A DNA stretch of 64,000 bases from Comamonadaceae bacterium OTU4NAUVB1. GTDB taxonomy: Bacteria; Pseudomonadota; Gammaproteobacteria; Burkholderiales; Burkholderiaceae_C. A model generated the notes under the pieces. The model saw nothing but the letters and a program-made list of their open reading frames with translations. It had not been told where the DNA came from and made no database searches. Location: assembly GCA_024372625.1 (NCBI GenBank), contig CP099605.1, positions 1,240,001 through 1,304,000 on the forward strand, written 5' to 3'. A program made the translations under genes and the position numbers. Below, in pieces: positions 17,437-26,179 of the stretch. Position 1 is the first letter of the stretch. Each line of letters begins with the position of its first letter.

Positions 17437-18566
17437 CCGATCCCGCGAACGACGCCGTCGTTCTCTTCAGGACCCTGCCGACCGCCGGCGGCCGGCACTT
17501 TGGCGTCGCCACGCTGAACGCGCCGGCCTCGCTCAACGCCCTGTCGGTGGACATGGTGCGGCTGCTGACGCCGCAACTGCGCGCCTGGGCGGCCGACGAC
17601 GGCATCGTCGGCGTGCTGCTGGACGCGGCGGGCGAGAAGGCGTTCTGCGCCGGCGGCGACCTGCGCGCGCTCTACCGGACCCTGCTGGAGCGCAAGGCGC
17701 AGCGCAACGCCTATGCCGAGCGCTTCTTCGGCGAGGAGTACGAGCTCGACCACCTGATCCACACGTACCCGAAGCCGTTCCTCGGCTGGGGCCACGGCAT
17801 CGTCATGGGCGGCGGCGTCGGCCTGCTGGCGGGGGCGTCGCACCGCGTCGTCACCGAAGGCAGCCGCGTGGCGATGCCCGAGGTCAGCATCGGCCTCTAT
17901 CCGGACGTCGGCGGCAGCTGGTTCCTGCGCCGCATGCCCGGGCGCACGGGACTGTTCCTGGCCTTCACGGCCGCGCCGCTGAACGCGGCCGACGCGATCT
18001 TCTGCGGCCTGGCCGACGTGATGGTGCCGCAGGCGGCCAAGGCGCGGGTGCTCGAGGCCGTCTCGACGGCGCCCTGGCGCGGCGAGCCGCAGGCCGACCG
18101 CGCGCTGCTGTCGACGCTGCTGGCCCAGGCCGGGGAGGGCGCGGTCCTGCCGGCGTCGAAGCTGCGCGAGCACCTCGACCTCGTCAACGCCACCCTGGCC
18201 GGCGACGACCTGGGCGAGATCGACCACCGCCTGCGCGCGCTGCCCGGACGCAGCGACGACCCCTGGCTGCAGACCGCCGCCAAGACCTACGTGCGTGGCG
18301 CGCCGAGCTCGGTGGCGCTGTCCTGGGCGCTGTGGCAGCGCGTGCCGCGCATGTCGCTGGCCGAGGTGTTCCGGCTCGAATACCAGGCCTCGCTCGGCTG
18401 CTGCGCCCATGCCGACTTCGCCGAGGGCATCCGCGCCGTACTGGTCGACAAGGACCGCAACCCGCGCTGGAACCCCGCGACGCTCGACGAGATCACGCCG
18501 GACTTCATCGACGACCACCTGCGGGCGCGCGGCGACATGGCGCCCGAACTCGCCGCCCTGCGCTGA
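17433..18566 (+). CDS. 3-hydroxyisobutyryl-CoA hydrolase / enoyl-CoA hydratase family
   Basis: The 377-residue crotonase-fold protein is longer than plain enoyl-CoA hydratases (about 260) and has the C-terminal extension of 3-hydroxyisobutyryl-CoA hydrolases. The oxyanion-hole region HGIVMGGGVGLLAG near residue 125 and the catalytic EVSIGLYPDVGGSWFLRR near 150 are present. It would release 3-hydroxyisobutyrate from its CoA ester, the substrate of MmsB downstream. No separate methacrylyl-CoA hydratase is in the operon, so a bifunctional role or an unlinked hydratase is needed. The ATG overlaps the stop of the dehydrogenase. Confidence 0.86.
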   Translation: MTDPANDAVVLFRTLPTAGGRHFGVATLNAPASLNALSVDMVRLLTPQLRAWAADDGIVGVLLDAAGEKAFCAGGDLRALYRTLLERKAQRNAYAERFFGEEYELDHLIHTYPKPFLGWGHGIVMGGGVGLLAGASHRVVTEGSRVAMPEVSIGLYPDVGGSWFLRRMPGRTGLFLAFTAAPLNAADAIFCGLADVMVPQAAKARVLEAVSTAPWRGEPQADRALLSTLLAQAGEGAVLPASKLREHLDLVNATLAGDDLGEIDHRLRALPGRSDDPWLQTAAKTYVRGAPSSVALSWALWQRVPRMSLAEVFRLEYQASLGCCAHADFAEGIRAVLVDKDRNPRWNPATLDEITPDFIDDHLRARGDMAPELAALR

Positions 18567-18599
18567 GCCGCATCGAACCAAGCATCCACGGAGACACAC

Positions 18600-19496
18600 A
18601 TGAAGATCGCTTTCATCGGCCTGGGCCACATGGGCGGCCCGATGGCGCTGAACCTGCACAAGGCCGGCCATGCCCTGACCGCTTTCGACCTTTCCGGCGA
18701 GGCCTGCGACCGGCTGGCGTCCGAGGGCGTGTTCATCGCCGCGACGGCCGCCGACGCGGTGGAGGGCGCCGAGGCCGTGGTCAGCATGCTGCCGGCCAGC
18801 GCGCACGTCGACGCGCTCTACTTCGGCGCCGACGGCCGGGCGGGCCTGCTCGAATCGATCGCGCCCGGCGCGCTGGTCGTCGACAGCAGCACCATCGCCG
18901 CGGCCACCTCGCGCAGGGTGGCCGCCGCCGGCGCGGCGCGCGGGCTGGCCGTGATCGACGCGCCGGTCTCCGGCGGCACCGGCGCCGCCATCGCCGGCAC
19001 GCTGACCTTCATGGTCGGCGGCGCGGCGGCCGACCTCGAACGCGCCCGGCCCCTGCTGGAGGCGATGGGCGCCAACGTGTTCCACGCCGGCGAGGCCGGC
19101 GCCGGCCAGACCGCCAAGATCTGCAACAACATGCTCCTGGGCATCCTGATGATCGGCACGTCCGAAGCCATCGCCCTGGGCGTGGCCAACGGACTCGATC
19201 CGAAGGTGCTCTCGGAGATCATGCGGCGCAGCTCGGGCGGCAACTGGGCGCTGGAGAAGTACAACCCGCTGCCGGGCGTGATGGAGACGGCACCCGCCGC
19301 CAAGGGCTATGCCGGGGGCTTCGGCACCGACCTGATGCTCAAGGACCTGGGCCTCGCGCAGGAGAACGCCGCCGCCGTGCGCGCCGCCACGCCGCTGGGC
19401 GGCCTGGCGCGCAACCTGTATGCCGCGCACAGCCTGGCCGGGCACGGCGCGTTGGACTTCTCCAGCGTCATCAAGTCGTTCCAGAAGCCGGCCTGA
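18600..19496 (+). CDS. mmsB: 3-hydroxyisobutyrate dehydrogenase
   Basis: This 298-residue beta-hydroxyacid dehydrogenase oxidises 3-hydroxyisobutyrate to methylmalonate semialdehyde with NAD+. Visible are the Rossmann motif FIGLGHMGGPMA at residue 4, the substrate loop DAPVSGGTGAA near 120, and the catalytic Lys in GAGQTAKICNNMLLG near 170. GGAGA lies 7 nt before ATG 18600. It is the last gene of the valine operon, 33 nt after the hydrolase. Product feeds back to MmsA at the operon head. Confidence 0.94.
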   Translation: MKIAFIGLGHMGGPMALNLHKAGHALTAFDLSGEACDRLASEGVFIAATAADAVEGAEAVVSMLPASAHVDALYFGADGRAGLLESIAPGALVVDSSTIAAATSRRVAAAGAARGLAVIDAPVSGGTGAAIAGTLTFMVGGAAADLERARPLLEAMGANVFHAGEAGAGQTAKICNNMLLGILMIGTSEAIALGVANGLDPKVLSEIMRRSSGGNWALEKYNPLPGVMETAPAAKGYAGGFGTDLMLKDLGLAQENAAAVRAATPLGGLARNLYAAHSLAGHGALDFSSVIKSFQKPA

Positions 19497-19505
19497 GCCG
19501 CGCGC

Positions 19506-19521
19506 CGGCCGGTACCGGCCG
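19506..19521. terminator. 16-bp perfect palindrome between convergent genes
   Basis: CGGCCGGTACCGGCCG lies just after the mmsB stop and 12 nt before the end of the convergent dehydrogenase gene. It could form a strong GC hairpin in both transcripts, but there is no T-run, so it may only assist Rho-dependent termination or protect 3' ends. Confidence 0.4.
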
Positions 19522-19533
19522 ACGACGCCGGCC

Positions 19534-20697
19534 TCAGCGCGGCGTGACGCGCAGGACGCGCCCCTCCCGGGCGTCGGTCAGCAGGTAGAGCGCGCCGTCG
19601 GGGGCGGCGCGCACGTCGCGCAGGCGTTCGTCGAGTTCGGTGAAGAGCGTCTCCTGCGGGCCCGGCACGCCGCCGGCCAGCGGCACGCGGCGCACGCTCT
19701 TCTCCTTCAGCGCGGTCACGAACAGGCTGCCGCGCCAGGCCGGGAACATCGGGCCGTCGTAGTGCGCCATGCCGGCCGGCGCGATCGACGGCGTCCACTC
19801 GACCAGCGGCGGGGTGACGCCCGGGTAGGTGCGGTAGGGCGTGATGCGCGCACCGGTGTAGTCGACGCCGCCGGTGGTGACCGGCCAGCCGTGGTTGGCG
19901 CCGGGCTCGATGCGGTTGAGCTCGTCGCCGCCCTTGGAGCCGTGCTCGTGCGCGTAGAGCGCGCCCCGCGCCGGCAGGCTCACCATGCCCTGCGGGTTGC
20001 GGTGGCCGAGGCTGTAGATCTCCGGCAGGGCGCCCGCGCGGCCGACGAAGGGGTTGTCCGCCGGCACGCCGCCGTCGCGGCCGACGCGCACGATCTTGCC
20101 CAGGTGCGTCGAGAGGCGCTGCGCGTCGGTGCGCTCCAGGTTGCCGTCGCCCATGCCCACGACCAGCGTGCCGTCGGCCAGCAGCGCCATGCGCCCGCCG
20201 AAATGCTGCGTGTGCGACTTCGCGGGCCGCGAGGTGAAGATCGCGCGCACGTCGTGCAGCCGCGCGCCGTCGAAGCGCGCCCGCACCACGCGCAGGTGGT
20301 TGGCCGACGGCGTGCCGTGCGCGAAGGACAGGTAGAGCACGCCGTTGGCGGCGAAGTCCGGATCGAGCATGACGTCGAACAGGCCCGACTGGCCCTCGGC
20401 CAGCACCGCCGGCACGCCCTCCACCGGCGCGGCGCGCAGGCGGAAGCCGCCGGCCGCGTCGCGCTCGACGACGCGCAGGCGTCCGGGGCGTTCGGTCACC
20501 AGCAGCCGCCCGTCGGGCAGGGTGGCCAGCGACCAGGGGTGGTCGAGCCCGTCGGCGACGGACTCGATGCGGTAGGCGGCGCGCGGCGCGACATCGGTCG
20601 ACGGACCGGCCGCCCGCGCCGGCGCGCCGGCCAGCCAGCTCGCGCCCGCGAGTGTCATGACGATCGCGAGGGACGGGCGGCGCGGACGATGATGCAT
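19534..20697 (-). CDS. PQQ-dependent sugar dehydrogenase family protein, exported
   Basis: The 387-residue protein has a signal peptide (hydrophobic stretch SLAIVMTLAGASWLAG, then APARAA). The six-bladed propeller is of soluble glucose dehydrogenase/YliI type: VADGLDHPWSLATLPDGRLL near residue 45, GQSGLFDVMLDPDF near 103, SLGHRNPQGM near 225, HEHGSKGGDELN near 246, and NHGWPVTTGG near 263. The family oxidises aldose sugars with PQQ and calcium in the periplasm. ATG 20697 gives the proper signal peptide. The electron acceptor and exact sugar are unknown. Confidence 0.87.
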   Translation of the reverse strand: MHHRPRRPSLAIVMTLAGASWLAGAPARAAGPSTDVAPRAAYRIESVADGLDHPWSLATLPDGRLLVTERPGRLRVVERDAAGGFRLRAAPVEGVPAVLAEGQSGLFDVMLDPDFAANGVLYLSFAHGTPSANHLRVVRARFDGARLHDVRAIFTSRPAKSHTQHFGGRMALLADGTLVVGMGDGNLERTDAQRLSTHLGKIVRVGRDGGVPADNPFVGRAGALPEIYSLGHRNPQGMVSLPARGALYAHEHGSKGGDELNRIEPGANHGWPVTTGGVDYTGARITPYRTYPGVTPPLVEWTPSIAPAGMAHYDGPMFPAWRGSLFVTALKEKSVRRVPLAGGVPGPQETLFTELDERLRDVRAAPDGALYLLTDAREGRVLRVTPR

Positions 20698-20795
20698 TCG
20701 ATATCCTCGATGGAGAAAAGCAGAGGGGCCCGCCGGGGCCGTCGCCGGCCCGGTGGGGCTTGCGGTTATCACACACCCTTCCCAGGAAATTCCGC

Positions 20796-21266
20796 ATGTC
20801 CCCACGCCGCACCCCCCTGTCCGCCAGACCCTGGCGGCGCACCGTCGCGGCGTTCCTCGGCGCGGCGCTGGTGGCGGCGGCCTGGGGGTCGGTGGCCCAG
20901 ACGCAGGTCACGATGAACGCGCTGGTGGCCCTGGGCGTCGCGATGCCCTGGGACCTGCGGCTGCGCACCACGCTGCAGGATCTGATGGGCTTCGGCCCGG
21001 TCTACGCGGCGATCGTGCTCGTCGCCTGGGTGCCGGCCTTCGCCGTGGCGGGCGCGCTGGCCCGGCGTGCGCGGGCCTGGCGACCGGTGCTGTTCCCGGT
21101 CGCGGCGGGCGTGGCGCTGGGCACGGCGTTCGCCTTCGCCGATGCCGTCGCGCCGATGCCGGTCTTCATCGATGCCACGCGCGGCTGGGGCGGGACGATG
21201 GCGATGGTGCTCGGTGGCGTGCTGGGCGGCCTGCTGTACACGCGCTGGACGCGTCCGAGGCCATGA
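20796..21266 (+). CDS. hypothetical four-helix membrane protein
   Basis: This 156-residue protein has four predicted transmembrane helices at about residues 18-40, 68-88, 97-117 and 130-150, and a basic N-terminus (MSPRRTPLSARPWRR). AGGAAA is 6 nt before ATG 20796, better than the upstream ATG-like start at 20760. No family is recognised. It is divergent from the sugar dehydrogenase with under 100 nt between starts, but no functional link is evident. Confidence 0.65.
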   Translation: MSPRRTPLSARPWRRTVAAFLGAALVAAAWGSVAQTQVTMNALVALGVAMPWDLRLRTTLQDLMGFGPVYAAIVLVAWVPAFAVAGALARRARAWRPVLFPVAAGVALGTAFAFADAVAPMPVFIDATRGWGGTMAMVLGGVLGGLLYTRWTRPRP

Positions 21267-21339
21267 CGAAGCGTGCGGTGGACGGCGGCGGTGAGTCCGC
21301 GCCGGCGTCGGGCCGCCCCGGCCGCGTCGCCCGAGCGAC

Positions 21340-21816
21340 TCACCCGCGCTCGTTGCGCCGGATCGCCAGGGCCACGACGGCCACGCCGGCCGCGACGACG
21401 AGCGCGTCCTCGATCAGGCCGCTGCGCGTCTGCCCGAGGCGCGCCATCGCCCGCTTGCGGCCGGCCAGGGTCAGGTAGGCCAGCGGCACGGCGGTGGCGA
21501 CCGCCACCGCGGCGCCGCGCTTCTCGTCGCCGCGCGGCGCCAGCGCCGCGCCCGCGATGCCCGCGCTCGCCACGCGCGCGAGCAGGCCGAGGAAGACGGT
21601 GCGGTCCGGCGCGTTCTTCATCTTGTCGCCGAACAGTTCCCCCACGCCCATCGCCAGGGCGCCGTACTTGAACAGCGGCCGGTCCAGCAGCGCGAGTCCG
21701 CCGGGCGTGGCGTGGCCGGCGAGGCGCGCCGCCGCGAGGCCGGCCATCGGGGTCATGGAGCGCGCGCTGGCGACGGCGCCGATCAGGGCGGAAAAGAGCA
21801 GGCGACAGGAAATCAT
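21340..21816 (-). CDS. DUF4126-like small membrane protein
   Basis: This 158-residue protein is mostly hydrophobic with Gly/Ala-rich helices. The pattern ARSMTPMAGLA near residue 18, FKYGALAMGVGELFGDKM near 48 and a C-terminal helix near 130-150 resembles the DUF4126 family of unknown function. The last residues are charged (RRNERG). It stands on the minus strand upstream of nothing obvious. Family membership is from memory of the pattern, not a search. Confidence 0.6.
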   Translation of the reverse strand: MISCRLLFSALIGAVASARSMTPMAGLAAARLAGHATPGGLALLDRPLFKYGALAMGVGELFGDKMKNAPDRTVFLGLLARVASAGIAGAALAPRGDEKRGAAVAVATAVPLAYLTLAGRKRAMARLGQTRSGLIEDALVVAAGVAVVALAIRRNERG

Positions 21817-21958
21817 GGGACGGTCCGGGTGAGGGTCGAGCGCCCGATGGTCGCGAGCGGCCGCGGGCGCGGACAGGGGCCGGACACGCGAAGGCGTGTA
21901 GGAAGCGATGGCGGCGCGGGAACGCCCATGGGCGACGGCGTCCGCGTCCGCGATCCGC

Positions 21959-22132
21959 CTATTTCTTCTCGTGGCCGTGCTTCGCGGTCTTCTCGGCCTG
22001 GTCGAAATCCTCCTTCTTCGGCGCGCCCTCGGCGCCCGGTTCGCGCATGTGCTCGCCGCTGCCGTGCTTGATGCGTTCCTGCTTGGCGTGGATGTTGGCG
22101 TAGAGGCCGGGTTTCTTCTTGGCGGCGGTCAT
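21959..22132 (-). CDS. 57-residue basic protein, DUF6496-like
   Basis: A short gene with a good ribosome-binding site (AGGAG, 7 nt before ATG 22132) encodes a highly charged 57-residue protein. It opens MTAAKKKPGLYANIHAKQER, and its core RIKHGSGEHMREPG followed by a GAPKKEDF segment matches a small family common in proteobacteria (DUF6496-like). It has no cysteine and no hydrophobic segment and looks intrinsically disordered. Such proteins are often stress-related, but the function is unknown. Confidence 0.7.
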   Translation of the reverse strand: MTAAKKKPGLYANIHAKQERIKHGSGEHMREPGAEGAPKKEDFDQAEKTAKHGHEKK

Positions 22133-22246
22133 GGGGGTGCTCCTGGAAGTGGAGCAGGCACGGTAGGTCGCGCCGGGTGGCGGCCCGTGTCGGCGCCGCC
22201 GCGCGGTCGGCGTAGGAGGGCGCGGCGGCCCGGTGCGGGCGCCGCG

Positions 22247-23476
22247 TCAGACCGGTGCCGGCCGGGGACTGCGCGCGTAGAGCGCCACGCCGACGGCCAC
22301 GACGGTCGTCGCGCACAGGAAGATCCAGGCGTACGTCGACGCCGCGCTCCAGCCATGGCGTTCGCTGGCGTCGGCGATCTGCCCGAAGGTCCACGAGGTC
22401 ACCGCCGAGCCCAGGAAGACGAAGGTGTTGAGCACGCCCAGTCCGCGCCCGCGCAGGGCCGGCGCCACCAGGCCGCGTCCGTGCGCCATCACCAGCGGAT
22501 GCACCATGCCGATCGTCGCCAGGCCCGTCAGCAGCGCGACGCCCGGCCACAGGCCCGAATCGGGCCACGCGGCCAGGGTCGCGCCGCAGGCCAGCGGCAG
22601 CAGCGACCAGGCGAGCACGGCGGCGCGCAGCGACAGGCGCCGCATCAGCATCGGCAGCAGCAGGGCGGCGCCGAAGCCGCCCAGGCTCACGACCGCCAGC
22701 GCCAGGCCGCGCGCGTCGGTGCCCAGCGCGAAGACGTCGGCGAGGTACGGCCCGCCCCAGGCGTTGCGGAAGGTCGTGCCCGCGGCCATCGCCACGCACA
22801 GCGGGATCAGCGTCCACATCGCCGGGATGCCCAGCAGGCGCAGGCTGCCCGCGAGCAGCGCGACGGGGCGCTCGGCGCGCGCCTCGGCGTGGCCGGCGTC
22901 GCGCACGTGGCGCCAGATGCCCGTGCAGGCGGCCAGCATGCATACCGCGGCCACCGCCAGGGCCGCGCGCCAGCCGAAGCGGTGCGCGGCCCAGCCCAGC
23001 GGCGCCGTCGCGCACAGGGCACCGAGCATGGACAGCGCGTTGGCACGGCTGACCACCGTCGCGTAGCGCGACGCCGGCAGCTGCTCCGAGGCGAAGTGCA
23101 TCAGCCCCATGAAGACCGGCGCGCACGCCAGGCCGAGCCCGGCCTGCGCCACCATCGCCGTGCCGCCGCCCGGCGCCACGACGAAGAGCACCGCCGCCAC
23201 CACGCCCAGTGCCGTGAGCAGCCGCGTCGGCCGGCCGACGCCATAGCGGTCGAAGGCGATCCCCACCGGGATCTGCGCCACCGCGAAGGCCAGGAAGAAG
23301 GACGAGGACAGCGCGCCGAAACCCGCCGGCGACAGGGCCAGGTCGTGCTGCAGCTCCGGTGCGATGACGGCCAGGCAGGTGCGGAAGAACTGGCTCAGCG
23401 CGAAGGCGAAGGTGAGGGCGCGGATGCCGCGCATGCCGTCCGTGCCGCCCGTGGCGGGCGCCGGAATCGCGCTCAC
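22247..23476 (-). CDS. MFS transporter
   Basis: This 409-residue major facilitator has twelve hydrophobic segments. The loop 2-3 signature PVGIAFDRYGVGRPTR near residue 72 is the MFS A-motif. The chosen GTG 23476 overlaps the stop of the GST gene (GTGA), suggesting coupling; ATG 23434 would remove 14 residues and still leave the first helix intact. The substrate cannot be predicted. It could export GST conjugates or a drug, given its coupling to the GST gene. Confidence 0.82.
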   Translation of the reverse strand: MSAIPAPATGGTDGMRGIRALTFAFALSQFFRTCLAVIAPELQHDLALSPAGFGALSSSFFLAFAVAQIPVGIAFDRYGVGRPTRLLTALGVVAAVLFVVAPGGGTAMVAQAGLGLACAPVFMGLMHFASEQLPASRYATVVSRANALSMLGALCATAPLGWAAHRFGWRAALAVAAVCMLAACTGIWRHVRDAGHAEARAERPVALLAGSLRLLGIPAMWTLIPLCVAMAAGTTFRNAWGGPYLADVFALGTDARGLALAVVSLGGFGAALLLPMLMRRLSLRAAVLAWSLLPLACGATLAAWPDSGLWPGVALLTGLATIGMVHPLVMAHGRGLVAPALRGRGLGVLNTFVFLGSAVTSWTFGQIADASERHGWSAASTYAWIFLCATTVVAVGVALYARSPRPAPV

Positions 23477-24114
23477 CCCTTGGGCACCGCCATCCCGCGC
23501 TGCACCGCCGGGCGCGCGCCGACCTCGGCGAGCCAGCGGTGGAAGTTCAGCTTGGTCGCCAGCGATCCGGCCAGCGCGTCCTTCAGGAAGGTGGTGGCCG
23601 CGACGCTCCAGCCGTAGCAGGCGATGTCGGCGATGGTGTAGTCGTCGCCCGCCAGGTAGGGGTGCCGGGCGAGCTGGCGGTCCATCACGCCGAGCAGGCG
23701 GTCGGCTTCCTCGGTGAAGCGGGCGATGGCCAGCGGCGCCTTTTCCTTGGAACGCACGGCGAAGAAACCGAGCTGGCCGAGCATCGGGCCCAGGCCGCCC
23801 ATCTGCCAGTTGAGCCATTCCAGCGCCTTCCAGCGCGCCGCGCCCGAGGGCGCGAGGAAGCGGCCCCGACCGTGGGTGTCGGCCAGGTAGGTGAGGATGG
23901 CGCCGCTCTCGAAGATCGACAGCGCGCCGCCCTCGGCCGCGTCGTCGATGATGGCGGGGATCTTGTTGTTGGGGGACACCGCGAGGAACTCGGGCGAGAA
24001 CTGCTCGTTCTTGCCGATGTCGATCGGCCGCACGGCGTAGGGCAGGCCGAGCTCCTCGAGCAGGATGGAGATCTTGCGGCCGTTGGGCGTGGTCCAGGTG
24101 TAGAGCGTGATCAT
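23473..24114 (-). CDS. glutathione S-transferase, YfcG/Nu-class type
   Basis: The 213-residue protein has an N-terminal thioredoxin-like domain (residues 1-85) starting ITLYTWTTPNGRKISILLEE, where the TxxN segment replaces the usual Ser/Tyr as in YfcG-type Nu-class enzymes. NNKIPAIID near 50 and SIFESGAILTYLA near 66 bind glutathione. The C-terminal helical domain follows. Nu-class members show disulfide reductase activity with glutathione. ATG 24114 is preferred over an upstream frame extension. It lies 70 nt after the nucleoside permease gene, possibly as an operon tail. Confidence 0.88.
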   Translation of the reverse strand: MITLYTWTTPNGRKISILLEELGLPYAVRPIDIGKNEQFSPEFLAVSPNNKIPAIIDDAAEGGALSIFESGAILTYLADTHGRGRFLAPSGAARWKALEWLNWQMGGLGPMLGQLGFFAVRSKEKAPLAIARFTEEADRLLGVMDRQLARHPYLAGDDYTIADIACYGWSVAATTFLKDALAGSLATKLNFHRWLAEVGARPAVQRGMAVPKG

Positions 24115-24184
24115 GGAGGTGCGTTTTCGAAGGAAGAAGCGGACGGGAGACATCCGGCGCCCATTCGACCACGCCCGCCGCGCG

Positions 24185-25108
24185 TCAGCGTTCGCCTTGG
24201 CGATAGGGCTTCATCAGCGCCTGCGGATAGCTGGCCTTGCGCGCGACCAGCACCAGCGCGAGGATCGACAGCGCGTACGGCAGCATCAGGTAGAGCTGGT
24301 AGGGCAGCGCGGCCTCGCCCGACTGCTGCAGGCGCAGCTGCAGGGCGTCGAAGAAGGCGAACAGCAGCGCCCCCAGCAGCGCCTTGCCCGGTCGCCACGA
24401 GGCGAACACCACCAGCGCGACGCAGATCCAGCCGCGGCCGTTGACCATGTTGAAGAAGAAGGCGTTGAAGGCCGACAGCGTGAGGAAGGCCCCCGCCACG
24501 CCCATCAGCGCCGAGCCCGCGACGATGGCCGCCGTGCGCGTGGCCGCGACCGACACGCCCTGGCTCTCGGCCGCGTGCGGGTTCTCGCCGACCATGCGCA
24601 CGGCCAGCCCGGCCGGCGTGCGCGCGAGCACCCAGGCCACCAGCGGCACCAGCAGCAGGGCCAGCAGGGTCAGCGCCGTCTGGGCGCCGAGCACGGGAAC
24701 CGGCAGCCAGTCCATCGGCGCGAACGGCGTCACGGTGGGCGGCGTGCTCACCTTCGGAAAGCTCACCCGGTAGCCGTAGTGGCTCAGCGCGGTCGCCAGC
24801 AGCGTGATCCCGAGGCCCGAGACGTGCTGCGACAGCGCCAGCCCCACGGTGAGGAACGCGTGCAGCAGCCCGAACAGCGCGCCCGCGAGCGCCGCCACCG
24901 CGACCCCGCCCCACAGCGGCAGTCCCAGGTAAACCGCCAGCCAGCCGCAGAACGCGCCCGCGACCATGATCCCCTCGATGCCCAGGTTGAGCACGCCCGC
25001 GCGCTCGCACAGCAGCACGCCCAGCGTGCCCAGGATCAGTGGCGTGGCGATGCGCAGCGTGGCGATCCAGAACGGCGCGCCGGCGAGCAGGTCGAGGACC
25101 TCGTTCAT
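24185..25108 (-). CDS. nucleoside-type ABC transporter permease 2
   Basis: The 307-residue permease of the BMP-associated family has about nine hydrophobic helices. GVLNLGIEGIMVAGAFCGW near residue 38 and VGENPHAAESQGVS near 175 are the family's conserved segments (NupQ/YufQ type). Its ATG overlaps the stop of permease 1 (ATGA). With permease 1 and the ATPase it should form the import channel for nucleosides delivered by the BMP protein. Confidence 0.9.
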   Translation of the reverse strand: MNEVLDLLAGAPFWIATLRIATPLILGTLGVLLCERAGVLNLGIEGIMVAGAFCGWLAVYLGLPLWGGVAVAALAGALFGLLHAFLTVGLALSQHVSGLGITLLATALSHYGYRVSFPKVSTPPTVTPFAPMDWLPVPVLGAQTALTLLALLLVPLVAWVLARTPAGLAVRMVGENPHAAESQGVSVAATRTAAIVAGSALMGVAGAFLTLSAFNAFFFNMVNGRGWICVALVVFASWRPGKALLGALLFAFFDALQLRLQQSGEAALPYQLYLMLPYALSILALVLVARKASYPQALMKPYRQGER

Positions 25109-26166
25109 CTCAGCCGCACCCGGAACTGCGCGAGCAGCGTCGCCACCAGCACCGCGATGAGCGCGGTCGCGACGATCACGTCGGCGATGTAGGTCGGCAC
25201 GCCCACGGCGCGGCTCATGGTGTCCGCGCCCACCAGCACGCCGGCCACGAACACCGCCGCGGCCACCACGCCCAGCGGATGCAGCCCGGCCAGCATGGCG
25301 ATCACGATGCCCGTGTAGCCGTAGCCCGGCGACAGGTCGAGCGTGACGTAGCCGGTCCGCCCGGCGACCTCGATGGCGCCGGCCAGCCCGGCCAGCGCGC
25401 CGGAGACCAGGGCCACCGCGACCACCGTGCGGGTCACCGGCACGCCCGCGAATTCCGCCGCCCGCGCGTTGGCGCCGACCGCGCGCAGGTCGAAGCCCGC
25501 GACCGTGCAACGCACCCACGCCCATGCCGTCACGGCCAGCGCCAGCGCCACCAGCAGCCCGGTGTGCACGCGCGTCTGCGCCACCAGCCGGCCGAGTTCC
25601 AGCACGCCCTGGAGCGGCACGCTCTGCGGCCAGCCCATCGCCGAGGGGTCCTTCATCGGCCCGTCGAGCAGAGCCGACACGCCCAGCAGCACGATGAAGT
25701 TCAGCAGCAGCGTGGTCACCACCTCGTCGACGCCCAGGTGGCGCTTGAGCAGCGCCGGGCCGAGCAGCAGCAGCGCGCCGGCCACGGCGGCGGCGGCCAT
25801 CGCCAGCGGGAACAGCAGCCAGGGGGTGAGCGCGAAGCCCTCGCCGCCGTGCATGCCGCCCACCGCCACGGCGGCCAGCGCGCCGGCGTAGAGCTGGCCC
25901 TCGGCGCCGATGTTGAACAGCCGCGCCCGGAAGGCGACCGCCGCGGCGAGCCCGGTGAGGATCAGCGGCGTCGCGCGCGTGAGCGTCTCGCTCCAGGCGA
26001 ACACCGACCCGAAGCCGCCCTGCAGCAGCAGCGCGTAGGTGCGCCCGACCGGCGCCCCGGCCCACAGCACCAGCAGCGCGCTGACCGCCAGCGTGAAGGC
26101 GACCGCGCCCACCGGCGCGAGCACCAGGGCGGCGCGGGAGGTGGCGGGGCGGCGTTCGAGTCGCAT
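25105..26166 (-). CDS. nucleoside-type ABC transporter permease 1
   Basis: The 353-residue permease (NupP/YufP type) has a longer first part than permease 2. AFRARLFNIGAEGQLYAGA near residue 80, HLGVDEVVTTLLLNFI near 142 and AVGANARAAEFAGVP near 236 are family signatures. Eight to ten transmembrane helices are seen. It starts 13 nt after the ATPase gene and overlaps the next permease by 4 nt, fitting a heterodimeric channel. Confidence 0.9.
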   Translation of the reverse strand: MRLERRPATSRAALVLAPVGAVAFTLAVSALLVLWAGAPVGRTYALLLQGGFGSVFAWSETLTRATPLILTGLAAAVAFRARLFNIGAEGQLYAGALAAVAVGGMHGGEGFALTPWLLFPLAMAAAAVAGALLLLGPALLKRHLGVDEVVTTLLLNFIVLLGVSALLDGPMKDPSAMGWPQSVPLQGVLELGRLVAQTRVHTGLLVALALAVTAWAWVRCTVAGFDLRAVGANARAAEFAGVPVTRTVVAVALVSGALAGLAGAIEVAGRTGYVTLDLSPGYGYTGIVIAMLAGLHPLGVVAAAVFVAGVLVGADTMSRAVGVPTYIADVIVATALIAVLVATLLAQFRVRLR

Positions 26167-26179
26167 CGGGACCGGGCGC